From Streptomyces sp. NWU339 (lineage in GTDB: Bacteria > Actinomycetota > Actinomycetes > Streptomycetales > Streptomycetaceae), in the NCBI RefSeq assembly GCF_003143855.1, contig NZ_QFRK01000036.1, forward strand, positions 1-64,000: 64,000 nt of DNA, in the 5' to 3' direction. Each line of letters begins with the position of its first letter. The first letter of the stretch is position 1. Under the pieces are notes generated by a model. The model was not told where the DNA came from and searched no databases. It saw nothing but the letters and a program-made list of their open reading frames with translations. The position numbers were made by a program, and so were the translations under genes. Positions 1 through 8,179 of the stretch are shown here, in pieces.

Positions 1-1
1 G

Positions 2-232
2 CTGCTCCAGGACCCGGAGATCGACCGGATCGACACCGATGTGATGGTGCTCGGCGAGGTCCGCGCCGACGTGGAGATCGTGCAGGCGCTGGCCGGGCGC
101 ATTCCGGGCATGCGGGGCGTCTATGCCGGGCGGCTGCGCAACGCCCACCAGGTGGAGGCGCTGGTCGCCAACCTGATCTCCGTCAACCGCCGCTACAAGG
201 CACACGCCGGGCTCCGCGTCACGGACGTATGA
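2..232 (+). CDS. C-terminal end of an unrecognised protein (5' truncated)
   Basis: An open frame enters from the left edge in frame 2 and ends at the TGA at 230-232, giving 76 visible residues. They are mixed alpha/beta-looking and soluble, without a membrane segment, and end in a basic stretch (VNRRYKAHAGLRVTDV). I do not recognise the family. The GTG at 41 could be read as a start, but the coding pattern continues upstream of it to the edge, so this is best taken as the tail of a longer gene. The gene behind it has its own ribosome site 45 bp downstream of this stop. Confidence 0.6.
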   Translation: MLQDPEIDRIDTDVMVLGEVRADVEIVQALAGRIPGMRGVYAGRLRNAHQVEALVANLISVNRRYKAHAGLRVTDV

Positions 233-288
233 GGCGATGGGGGACACTGGTCGACGAAGCAGTGTCCCCCGACAGGAGCCCAGCCGCC

Positions 289-507
289 ATGCCCCGCCTC
301 GCTCTCTACGCCCTCACCGTTTGCCTCCTCGCCGTCGCCGCGGCCGCCGTGTCCTTCGCCCGGGGCAGCTGGTTTCTGGGCGTCGTCTGGATCCTGCTCG
401 TGGGCCTGTCGTCCAACATGACCTGGTACTACGTGCGGCGCGCCCGGGCGCAGAAGGAACTGCGGGCGGCACAGGCCGCCCAGGCGGACCACTCCGCCAC
501 GTGCTGA
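289..507 (+). CDS. Small two-TM membrane protein
   Basis: A 72-residue hypothetical protein with two hydrophobic segments (about residues 3-22 and 28-45) and a basic, Ala/Gln-rich cytosolic tail (VRRARAQKEL). I chose the ATG at 289 because AGGAG at 274-278 sits ten bases before it. The upstream in-frame ATG at 229 overlaps the previous stop but would add 20 hydrophilic residues in front of the first membrane segment and has no such site. No function is evident. Confidence 0.65.
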   Translation: MPRLALYALTVCLLAVAAAAVSFARGSWFLGVVWILLVGLSSNMTWYYVRRARAQKELRAAQAAQADHSATC

Positions 508-545
508 CGGCCGGCTCCGGCATCAGTTGCTGACGGCCGGTTCCG

Positions 546-1346
546 TCACGCGACGACCGAGCAGCGCCCGTTCGTGTCCTGCCAGAAGCGGAACAGCTCC
601 AGGCCGCAGTACGTCTCGAACTCGTGGATGCCCAGGGCCGACAGGATCGAGTGGACCACGTCGAAGAACACACCGTTCACCGCGGGCAGCCACAGCAGCG
701 CGAACACGATCAGCAGGCCGAACGGCGCGAGCGGCTCCACCTGCCGCCGGAACCCGTGCGACAGCCAGGGCTCGAGCACGCCGTAGCCGTCCAGTCCCGG
801 CACCGGCAGGAAGTTCAGGATCGCGGCCGTCACCTGGAGCAGCGCGAGGAACGCCAGCGCGTACCGGAAGTGGACCGGTACGCCGTCCAGCGCGTCCAGC
901 CAGAACGGTGCCGTGCACACCGCCGCGAACAGGACGTTCGTCAGGGGACCCGCCGCCGAGATCAGACTGTGCCGCCAGCGCCCCCGGATCCGGCCCCGCT
1001 CGATGAACACCGCCCCGCCCGGCAGACCGATGCCACCCATGATCACGAACACCACGGGGAGCACGATGCTCAGCAGGGCATGGGTGTACTTCAGCGGGTT
1101 CAGCGTGAGGTAGCCCTTCGCGCCGATCGAGATGTCGCCGCTGTGCAGCGCGGTGCGCGCGTGCGCGTACTCGTGCAGGCACAGCGAGACGATCCAGGCG
1201 GCGGTCACGAACAGGAACACGGCGAAGCCGGGCTGGTCCGCGAACCCGGTCCAGGTGGCCCATCCCGTGACCGCCGTGACGGCCAGGATCCCCAGGAACA
1301 CGGGGCTGACCCTCCGGTCGCTGCGGCGGGTGGCGGCGGTGGTCAT
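546..1346 (-). CDS. Site-2-protease-like M50 family membrane metalloprotease
   Basis: A 266-residue polytopic protein of the zinc M50 (site-2 protease) family. The HEYAH zinc motif lies at residues 58-62 inside a membrane segment. The second family motif, NFLPVPGLDG, lies at about 178-187 and supplies the third zinc ligand (Asp186). Such proteins cut substrates within the membrane, but the target cannot be read from this locus. The start at 1346 is preceded by GGGAG; a longer frame reaching 1766 is only an N-terminal shadow of the SARP promoter region. The gene diverges from the SARP regulator, with about 220 bp between starts. Confidence 0.85.
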   Translation of the reverse strand: MTTAATRRSDRRVSPVFLGILAVTAVTGWATWTGFADQPGFAVFLFVTAAWIVSLCLHEYAHARTALHSGDISIGAKGYLTLNPLKYTHALLSIVLPVVFVIMGGIGLPGGAVFIERGRIRGRWRHSLISAAGPLTNVLFAAVCTAPFWLDALDGVPVHFRYALAFLALLQVTAAILNFLPVPGLDGYGVLEPWLSHGFRRQVEPLAPFGLLIVFALLWLPAVNGVFFDVVHSILSALGIHEFETYCGLELFRFWQDTNGRCSVVA

Positions 1347-1570
1347 GGGGCTCCCTGGACTGCTCGGCGGGCGCACGGCGGCACGCGGGGCGGACTGCCC
1401 GACCGTACCGGGCGCACCCGGAAAACGTCTCGCGCCGACCACCGGTTCCGGAGAGGGTGGGACGAGGGCGCCCGGACCCCACCGGCCCCGACCCGCCACC
1501 GCCCCGGCTCCGATCGGGCCGCCGCCCCCGACCTGTGATCGCCCCCGCACCACCGGAGACAATGGGCCTC

Positions 1571-4500
1571 GTGCGTTATCGCGTTCTCGGCACCACACAG
1601 GCACTCCGCCCCGACGGCACCGCCGTCCCGGTCGGCGGGGCGCGGCTGCGTGCGCTGCTGACCGTGCTCGCGCTGCGGGCGGGCCGTACGGTGCCGGTGC
1701 GGCTGCTCGTCGACGAGGTGTGGGACGGAGACCCGCCGGCCGACGCGACGGGGGCGCTGCAAGCACTGGTGGGGCGGCTGCGGCGGGCGCTCGGCGCGGA
1801 CGCGGTGGCCTCCGACGACGGCGGCTACCGGCTCACGGCCGCGCCCGACGACATCGACCTGCACCGTTTCGAGCGGCTGGCCACAGAGGGCCTGCGCGCG
1901 CTGTCCGACGGGGACCCGGCCAAGGCGGGCGCCGTGCTCGACGACGCCCTCGCCCTGTGGCACGGTCCCGCCCTCGCCGACCTGCCCGACCGCACCGCCG
2001 AGGCGGCCCGGCTCGACACCCGGCGCCTGGACGCCCTGCGCGCCCGGCACGGCGCGGCCCTCGCCCTCGGCCGGGCCGAGCAGGCGCTGCCCGAGCTGAC
2101 CGCCCTGTGCGACAGCCATCCGCTCGACGAGCCCTTTCAGGCGCTGCGGCTGCGGGCCCTGCGCGACGCGGGCCGCAGCGCCGAGGCGCTGGCCGCGTAC
2201 GAGGACGTGCGGCGGCTGCTCGCGGACCGCCTCGGCTCCGATCCCGGCGGCGAACTGCGCGCCCTGCACGCCGAGTTGCTGAGCCCGGACACGCTTGCAC
2301 CGGAGCCGCCGTCCGGGTCCCCCCGGCCGCCCGGCAACCTGCGGGCCCGGTTGACCTCCTTCGTCGGCCGGGAGGCCGACATCGAGGCGATCCGCCGCGA
2401 TCTCGCCGCCGCCCGGCTGGTCACCCTGCTCGGGCCGGGCGGGGCCGGCAAGACCAGGCTGTCGCAGGAGGCCGCCGAGGCCGTCCGGCAGCACAGTCCG
2501 GACGGAGTGTGGCTGGCCGAACTCGCCCCGGTCGACGACCCCGCCGACGTCCCCGAGGCGGTGGTCACCGCCGTCGGTGCCCGCGAGACCGTGCTGTACG
2601 GCGCCGGCGTCGAGAGCATGCGGGCGGCAGGAGCCGACCGCGGTGACGACCCCCTGGACCGGCTCGCCGAACACTGCGGCAGGCGCCGCATGCTGCTCGT
2701 CCTGGACAACTGCGAGCACGTCGTGGAGGCCGCCGCCCGGCTGGCCCAGGCACTGCTGGAACGCTGCCCCGGCCTCACCGTGCTCGCCACCAGCCGCGAA
2801 CCCCTGGGCGTACCGGGGGAGTTGCTGCGTCCGGTGGAGCCGCTGCCGGAGCCGGTCGCGCTGCGACTGCTCGCCGACCGCGGGGCCGCCGCCCACCCCG
2901 GCTTCCGCGTCGACGACGATCCGGAAGCGTGCGCGGAGATCTGCCGCCGGCTCGACGGGCTGCCCCTCGCCATCGAACTCGCCGCCGCCCGGCTGCGGAT
3001 GCTGACCCCGCGCCAGATCGCCGACCGCCTCGACGACCGCTTCCGACTGCTCACCTCCGGCAGCCGCACCGCGCGGCACCGTCAGCAGACCCTGCGGGCC
3101 GTCGTCGACTGGTCCTGGGACCTGCTCGACGCGGACGAACGGGACGTGCTGCGGCGGCTGTCCGTCTTCGCCGGCGGCTGTGACCTCGCCGCCGCCGAGG
3201 CCGTCTGCGGGCCGGTGGCCCTGGACGCACTCGGGTCGCTCGTGGACAAGTCCCTGGTGGTGGCGGCCCCTTCGGGTGACGCCGGGATGCGCTACCGGCT
3301 GCTGGAGACGGTCGCCGAGTACGCGGCCGAACGTCTCGACGAGGCCGGGCAGCGGGCCGGGGCCGAACGTGCGCATCTGACGTACTACCGCGAACTCGCA
3401 CGCGCCACCGATCCGTTGCTGCGTGGGCCGGAGCAACTCGGAGCCATCCAGCGGCTGGAGCGTGAGTACGAGAATCTGCGCACCGCGCTGCGGCGCGCCG
3501 TCGCCGCGCGCGACGAGCACGAGGCGCTATGCTTGACGCTGTCGCTGGTCTGGTACTGGCAGATGCGCGACCAACGGATCGAGCTCCGCAACTGGTGCCG
3601 TGAGGTCATGGCGCTCGGCCCGGACCCGTTCACCGAACCGGTGCGCCCCGCAGCCGCGTTGTGGCAGCGCTGCACCGACGCCCCGCCGCCGCTGGCCGGT
3701 GAGGTGCTCGCCGAGGCCCGGCGTGGCGTTCATCTGGCCCACATGGCCTGCATGGACACGGAGTTGGACGACTGGCAGACCCCGCAGGCACAGCACAGAC
3801 TGCGCCTCATCGCCGCGGCCTACGAGCCCGGCCTGCCGCAGACCTGCCGCCCGCCCGGCACGTTCTGGGCGTTCGCCCTGATACTGACCGGCGACATGAG
3901 CACGCTGCGCACCGCCGCCGACGCCGGTGTGCGCACCTGCCGGCAAACGCCCGGCTTCGAGTGGGAGCTGGCCTCCACCCTGCAGACGCGGGCCAACCTC
4001 CTCGCCAACCGCAGCGACCGGGCGGGTGACGCGCGGCGCGACGCCGACGAGGCCCTGGAGATCTACCGGCGTCTCGGGGACGCCTGGGGCACCGCCGAGG
4101 CGCTCTCCGCGCGCGGAGAGGCACGCGAACGCGGCGGGGAGTACCGGCTCGCCGCCGCGGACTACGAGGCGGCGATCGAGTACGCCGAACGCCTCGGGGC
4201 CCGCACCCAGGTGGCGGTGCTCACCACCCGGCTGGGCAGCGCGCTGCTGGAGGCAGGTGACGAAGAGGAAGAGGAACGCGGCGAACGGCTGTTGCGCGAG
4301 GTCATCGACCTGCCGGGCGACGGGCACAACGAGGCGATGCCCGCCGCCCGGCTCTTCTTGACCGGCTGGCTCGGCATGACCGGCCGGACCGCCGAGGCGC
4401 GGGCCCAACTGCGAGCGCTGCGCGAGGAGTTCCGTATCGCGCACTACGTCGTCTTCGACGCGCTCATCCTCGGGGCCGAGGGCTGGCTGGACATCGTCGA

Positions 4501-4843
4501 CGGGCACGACGAACAGGCGCTGGTCACCGTCCGCGCGGCGCTCGCGCGGTCCGGCGATCCGCTGACCGTGGCCATCGCCTCTCACATGCGCGCGGCGTAT
4601 CTGACCATGGGCGCCACGGTACTGGCCGTGGTGGACGGCGGGCGGCGCGCCCGGGACGCGGCCCGCTGCCTCGGTGCCGCCGACGCCCTGCTGCCCCCCG
4701 GCCATGTCGCCGCCCGCATGGAGCGCGAGGTGCGCGTCCTGGCCGAGCGGCGGACCCGGGCGGCCCTCGGCGACCCGGCCTACGAGGCCGCGTACACCGA
4801 GGGCACCGCCCTCTCCCCGGAGAAGGCCGCCGCCCTGGTCTGA
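1571..4843 (+). CDS. AfsR-like SARP regulator with NB-ARC ATPase and TPR-like C-terminus
   Basis: About 1090 residues in the AfsR/SARP layout: an OmpR-like winged helix (about 1-90, starting RYRVLGTTQA), a bacterial transcriptional activation domain (about 95-245), an NB-ARC ATPase with intact P-loop GPGGAGKT (about residue 290) and Walker B LLVLDNCEH, then a long helical TPR-like region. Such proteins activate promoters carrying heptamer direct repeats at 11-bp spacing; exactly such repeats lie before the convergent ABC exporter (6839-6867). GTG 1571 is 12 nt after GGAG at 1555-1558 and begins at the conserved winged helix; ATG 1562 in the same frame is possible but only 3 nt from that site. 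A strong hairpin separates the gene from the exporter. Confidence 0.88.
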   Translation: MRYRVLGTTQALRPDGTAVPVGGARLRALLTVLALRAGRTVPVRLLVDEVWDGDPPADATGALQALVGRLRRALGADAVASDDGGYRLTAAPDDIDLHRFERLATEGLRALSDGDPAKAGAVLDDALALWHGPALADLPDRTAEAARLDTRRLDALRARHGAALALGRAEQALPELTALCDSHPLDEPFQALRLRALRDAGRSAEALAAYEDVRRLLADRLGSDPGGELRALHAELLSPDTLAPEPPSGSPRPPGNLRARLTSFVGREADIEAIRRDLAAARLVTLLGPGGAGKTRLSQEAAEAVRQHSPDGVWLAELAPVDDPADVPEAVVTAVGARETVLYGAGVESMRAAGADRGDDPLDRLAEHCGRRRMLLVLDNCEHVVEAAARLAQALLERCPGLTVLATSREPLGVPGELLRPVEPLPEPVALRLLADRGAAAHPGFRVDDDPEACAEICRRLDGLPLAIELAAARLRMLTPRQIADRLDDRFRLLTSGSRTARHRQQTLRAVVDWSWDLLDADERDVLRRLSVFAGGCDLAAAEAVCGPVALDALGSLVDKSLVVAAPSGDAGMRYRLLETVAEYAAERLDEAGQRAGAERAHLTYYRELARATDPLLRGPEQLGAIQRLEREYENLRTALRRAVAARDEHEALCLTLSLVWYWQMRDQRIELRNWCREVMALGPDPFTEPVRPAAALWQRCTDAPPPLAGEVLAEARRGVHLAHMACMDTELDDWQTPQAQHRLRLIAAAYEPGLPQTCRPPGTFWAFALILTGDMSTLRTAADAGVRTCRQTPGFEWELASTLQTRANLLANRSDRAGDARRDADEALEIYRRLGDAWGTAEALSARGEARERGGEYRLAAADYEAAIEYAERLGARTQVAVLTTRLGSALLEAGDEEEEERGERLLREVIDLPGDGHNEAMPAARLFLTGWLGMTGRTAEARAQLRALREEFRIAHYVVFDALILGAEGWLDIVDGHDEQALVTVRAALARSGDPLTVAIASHMRAAYLTMGATVLAVVDGGRRARDAARCLGAADALLPPGHVAARMEREVRVLAERRTRAALGDPAYEAAYTEGTALSPEKAAALV

Positions 4844-4851
4844 GCCGGCCC

Positions 4852-4890
4852 ACCGCCCGGCCCGGCGGGGTGCCCGCCGGGCCGGGCGGT
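4852..4890. terminator. Bidirectional terminator hairpin
   Basis: A perfect 17-bp G+C-rich stem (4852-4868 with 4874-4890) around a 5-nt loop sits between the convergent SARP gene and the ABC permease gene. It has no U-tract, as is usual for Streptomyces terminators, and can serve both strands. Confidence 0.8.
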
Positions 4891-4898
4891 GCCGGGTG

Positions 4899-5783
4899 TC
4901 AGCTCTTGGTGCGGAACTTGTGGATCGCGATGGGTGCCATCACCGCGGTGATCCCCACCGACCAGGCAAGCGTCATCCACAGGTCGTGCGCGACCGGACC
5001 GCCCACCATCAGCCCGCGCGCGGCGTCCGCCAGTGAGGACAGCGGGTTGTACTCGGTGAAGCTCTGCAGCCAGCCCGGCATCGACCCGGTCGGCGCGAAG
5101 ATCGACGAACCGAACTGCAGCGGCATCAGCACCAGGAAGCCCATCGCCTGCACCGACTGCGCGTTCTTCATCGTCACGCCCAGCGTGATGAAGATCCACA
5201 TGAGGGCGGAACCGAACACCACGGACAGCCCCACGGCGGCGAACAGTCCGGGCCAGCGGGTGATGTCGAAGCCGACCAGGACACCGACGACCAGGAGGAT
5301 CGTGGTGGCGATCAGCATCCGCAGTATCTCGACCGCGATCTTGGCGAAGAGTACCGAGCCGCGGCCGATGGGCAGCGACCGGAAACGGTCCATGACACCC
5401 GTGTTGAAGTCCTGGTTGAAGCCGGTACCCACCCCCATGGCCATGTTCATGCCCATCATGGCCATCAGGCCGGGCACGATGTACTGGACGTACGCCTCCT
5501 GCCCGCCGCCCAGCGCCTGCCCGATCGAGCCGCCGAAGACGTACACGAACAGCAGCGTGAAGACGATCGGGAACAGCACGGCGTCGAACATGGACTCCGG
5601 GTCCTGCCGGATCCACAGCAGGTTGCGGCGGACCAGCGCGCCGGTGTGGCGCAGATGGGAACGGAGCGGGATACGGCCGTCCGCGCTGATCACGGGAGCC
5701 GCTTCGGATCCGTCGGTCGATCCGGACCCGCTGGTCGATCCGGGCGCGTCGCCGGAAGTGGTCACGGTCGTCGCGGAGCTCAT
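4899..5783 (-). CDS. ABC-2 type drug-export permease (DrrB-like)
   Basis: A 294-residue permease of the ABC-2 type. An Asp/Gly/Ser-rich cytosolic N-terminus (about 1-40) precedes six hydrophobic segments. The sequence around FNQDFNTGVMDRFRSLPI matches the conserved loop of DrrB/daunorubicin-type exporters. It should pair with the ATPase encoded just upstream. Its start codon overlaps that gene's stop in an ATGA arrangement, so the two are translationally coupled and likely made in equal amounts. The substrate is unknown; the family exports lipophilic drugs or lipids. Confidence 0.9.
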   Translation of the reverse strand: MSSATTVTTSGDAPGSTSGSGSTDGSEAAPVISADGRIPLRSHLRHTGALVRRNLLWIRQDPESMFDAVLFPIVFTLLFVYVFGGSIGQALGGGQEAYVQYIVPGLMAMMGMNMAMGVGTGFNQDFNTGVMDRFRSLPIGRGSVLFAKIAVEILRMLIATTILLVVGVLVGFDITRWPGLFAAVGLSVVFGSALMWIFITLGVTMKNAQSVQAMGFLVLMPLQFGSSIFAPTGSMPGWLQSFTEYNPLSSLADAARGLMVGGPVAHDLWMTLAWSVGITAVMAPIAIHKFRTKS

Positions 5784-6814
5784 GCGGCGGCCTCCTCGTG
5801 GGTATCGGCGGTCTCGGCGGACACAGTGTCCTGCGGGGCACTGGCGCGGTGGCCGGTGAGGGACAGGAACACCTCGTCCAGGCTGGGCAGTTCGGTGGTG
5901 ATGGAGGCGAGGGTGAGGCCGCGCGCGGTGACGGCGCCGACCACCGCGGTCAGCTGCTCGTCGCTGAGGACCGGGACCAGTACGGCACCCCGCTCGGTGT
6001 CCACGGCCGCGCTCGCGAGCCCGGTGATGCCCAGGCCGTCGAGAGCGTCGGCGAGCGGGCGCAACTGGAGCGGATCGGCCGGACGGATGCGCAGGGTACG
6101 GCCGCCGACCCTGGCCTTCAGCTCCTCGATGCCGCCGCTCGCGATGACCTTGCCGCGGTCCACGACGGTCAGTCCGGAGGCGAGCTGCTCGGCCTCCTCC
6201 ATGTACTGGGTGGTCAGCAGCACCGTCACCCCGTCCCCGACCAGCCGCTTGACCTCGACCCACACCTCGTTGCGGGTGCGCGGGTCCAGTCCGGTGGTCG
6301 GCTCGTCCAGGAACAGCACGGTCGGCCGGCCGATCATCGAGGCGGCCAGGTCCAGCCGGCGCCGCATGCCGCCGGAGTAGGTGGCCGCCGGGCGCCGGGC
6401 CGCCTCGGCGAGCGAGAACCGCTCCAGCATCCCGTCGGCGCGGGCGCGGGCCTCCTTGCGGGGCAGGTCGAGCAGCCGGCCGATCATGTAGAGGTTCTCC
6501 CAGCCGGAGAGCTTCTCGTCCACGGAGGCGTACTGCCCGGTCAGCCCGATCACCCGGCGCAGCTGCCGGGGCTGGCGGACCACGTCGTAACCGGCGACGG
6601 TGGCCCGGCCGGCGGTCGGGGCGAGCAGGGTGGACAGGATCCGTACGAGGGTCGTCTTGCCGGCCCCGTTCGGTCCGAGCACCCCCATCACGGTGCCCTC
6701 GCGGACATCCAGGTCGACACCGTCCAGCGCCTTGGTCTCGCCGTAGTGCTTGACCAGCCCCCGCACGGTGACGGCACTGCCCGCGCCCCCGGAGTCGTTG
6801 TCGTTTCGCGTCAT
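5780..6814 (-). CDS. ABC transporter ATPase (DrrA-like)
   Basis: A 344-residue nucleotide-binding subunit. Walker A GPNGAGKT is at 47-54, the signature YSGGMRRR at 146-153 and Walker B VLFLDE at 166-171. The C-terminal third after the ATPase core is the extension typical of the daunorubicin-resistance (DrrA) family. It powers the permease encoded next. The start at 6814 begins MTRNDND; a longer frame to 6973 runs into the promoter and repeat region and is rejected. No strong Shine-Dalgarno sequence is visible beyond a G run. Three 11-bp-spaced TGTC repeats lie 25-53 bp before the start. Confidence 0.92.
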   Translation of the reverse strand: MTRNDNDSGGAGSAVTVRGLVKHYGETKALDGVDLDVREGTVMGVLGPNGAGKTTLVRILSTLLAPTAGRATVAGYDVVRQPRQLRRVIGLTGQYASVDEKLSGWENLYMIGRLLDLPRKEARARADGMLERFSLAEAARRPAATYSGGMRRRLDLAASMIGRPTVLFLDEPTTGLDPRTRNEVWVEVKRLVGDGVTVLLTTQYMEEAEQLASGLTVVDRGKVIASGGIEELKARVGGRTLRIRPADPLQLRPLADALDGLGITGLASAAVDTERGAVLVPVLSDEQLTAVVGAVTARGLTLASITTELPSLDEVFLSLTGHRASAPQDTVSAETADTHEEAAA

Positions 6815-6838
6815 GCCCCCGAGACTGTCACCCCCCAC

Positions 6839-6867
6839 TGACAAACCCCCGACAGACTTCCGACAGG
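6839..6867 (-). promoter_or_regulatory. Candidate SARP-type direct-repeat box
   Basis: Read on the minus strand, the heptamers CCTGTCG, TCTGTCG and TTTGTCA occur at exactly 11-bp spacing, just upstream of the ABC exporter operon. Heptamers separated by 4 bp are the known binding pattern of SARP proteins, and the gene facing this operon encodes one. The repeats are observed; the regulatory link is inferred. Confidence 0.5.
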
Positions 6868-6895
6868 GACGGGAACTTTGTCGGCGAGGCCGGGT

Positions 6896-6966
6896 CATCA
6901 GCCCGTCCGGCGCTTGAGGACGAGGCCGTCCAGGCCGAAGGGGGGTCTGGGGGCGCACCCCCCAGA
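6896..6966. repeat. Dispersed Streptomyces intergenic repeat with hairpin
   Basis: The stretch combines CGGCGCTTGAGGACGAGG, an imperfect duplicate of part of it, and a short hairpin (TCTGGGGG at 6946-6953 against CCCCCAGA at 6959-6966). From memory this sentence-like element recurs between genes in many Streptomyces genomes. It has no coding pattern and lies between the exporter promoter and the panB terminator. Confidence 0.6.
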
Positions 6967-6988
6967 AGGACATCAGCTCCCTACGGGG

Positions 6989-7026
6989 CGACGGCCCGCC
7001 GACGGGGGAAGATCGGCGGGCCGTCG
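6989..7026. terminator. Terminator hairpin downstream of panB
   Basis: A perfect 14-bp stem (6989-7002 with 7013-7026) around a 10-nt loop lies about 36 bp beyond the panB stop on the minus strand. Confidence 0.75.
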
Positions 7027-7061
7027 TGGTGCGGCGTTGGCTCAGCGGCAGCGCCCAGCGC

Positions 7062-7937
7062 TCAGTGGACGGAGTGCTCCTCCTGCGGGAACGTTCCGCC
7101 GACGACGTCCTCGGCGAAGGCCTTCGCCGCGCCGCCCATGACCTCCCGCAGGTTCACGTACTGCTTGACGAACTTCGGCACCCGGCCGCCGGTCAGCCCG
7201 AGCATGTCGGTCCACACCAGCACCTGCGCGTCGGTCCCGGCTCCCGCGCCGATCCCGACGGTGGGGATGTGCAGGGTCCGGGTCACCTCGGCGGCCAGCT
7301 CCGCAGGCACCAGTTCCAGTACGACGGCGAAGGCGCCCGCGTCCTGCACGGACTTGGCGTCCCGCAGCAGCTGCTGCGCGGCCTCCTCGCCGCGCCCCTG
7401 GACGCGGTAGCCCATGGCGTTCACGGACTGCGGGGTCAGGCCGATGTGCGCCATCACCGGGATGCCGGACTCGACCAGCAGCTCGATCTGCCGGTGCGAG
7501 CGCTCACCGCCCTCCAGCTTGACGGCGCCGACACCGGCCTCCTTCACCAGCCGGGTCGCCGAGCGCAGCGCCTGCACCGGCCCCTCCTGGTACGAGCCGA
7601 AGGGCAGGTCGGCGACGATCAGGGCGCGCTGGGTGCCGCGGACCACGGCGGCGGACAGCATGGTCATCTCGTCGAGGGTGACGGGCACGGTGGTCTCGTA
7701 CCCGAGGTGGCAGTTGCCCGCCGAGTCGCCGACGAGCATGACCGGGATGCCGGCCTCGTCGAAGACGGAAGCGGTCGTCGCGTCGTAGGCGGTGAGCATG
7801 GGCCACTTCTCGCCGCGTTCCTTGGCGAGGGCGATGTCGCGGACGGTGATACGGCGGGTGCCCTTGCCTCCGTACAGCGTCTTGCTGCCGTCGGAGGGGA
7901 CTGCCTTGCCAGTCTGGGCAGCCGAAAGCTGCGTCAT
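7062..7937 (-). CDS. panB: 3-methyl-2-oxobutanoate hydroxymethyltransferase
   Basis: A 291-residue cytosolic enzyme that transfers a hydroxymethyl group from methylenetetrahydrofolate to 2-oxoisovalerate, giving ketopantoate, the first committed step to pantothenate and coenzyme A. The core shows the PanB signatures MLTAYDATTASVFDEAG, VGDSAGNCHLGYETT (metal-binding Asp) and VKLEGGE, ending in GIGAGAGTDAQVLVWTDMLG. Length is usual for the family. The start at 7937 is supported by AGGAG eight bases upstream. No other pan gene is adjacent, so it appears monocistronic, followed by a strong hairpin. Confidence 0.97.
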   Translation of the reverse strand: MTQLSAAQTGKAVPSDGSKTLYGGKGTRRITVRDIALAKERGEKWPMLTAYDATTASVFDEAGIPVMLVGDSAGNCHLGYETTVPVTLDEMTMLSAAVVRGTQRALIVADLPFGSYQEGPVQALRSATRLVKEAGVGAVKLEGGERSHRQIELLVESGIPVMAHIGLTPQSVNAMGYRVQGRGEEAAQQLLRDAKSVQDAGAFAVVLELVPAELAAEVTRTLHIPTVGIGAGAGTDAQVLVWTDMLGLTGGRVPKFVKQYVNLREVMGGAAKAFAEDVVGGTFPQEEHSVH

Positions 7938-8132
7938 TGCAACGGCTCCTAACAGGTCATCTCGAGGCGCCCTGACGGCGTCCCCGGATCCCCTCCATGG
8001 TGGCATTCCGAGCGGGCCGGTGCCTAGGGGAGGTCCGAGGGTTCCGCCCGGCCGCCGTCCCGGCCTCCCGGTCGAACGCGCAAAGCCCCGCGAAAGGCGG
8101 CGCAATGCCCCGGCAAGGTCTCGGCAAAAGGG

Positions 8133-8161
8133 TTTCGATACGAGACGGTCTCGTATCGAAA
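8133..8161. promoter_or_regulatory. Perfect 29-bp palindromic operator (TetR type)
   Basis: Two exact 14-bp arms (TTTCGATACGAGAC and its complement) flank a single G at 8147. The site ends 18 bp before the MFS exporter start, so it overlaps the promoter or start of transcription. A TetR-family gene lies directly after the exporter, and ATACGAGAC-type palindromes are typical TetR operators. The palindrome is observed; its partner is inferred. Confidence 0.85.
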
Positions 8162-8179
8162 TGGTCCTACGGTGGCCGC

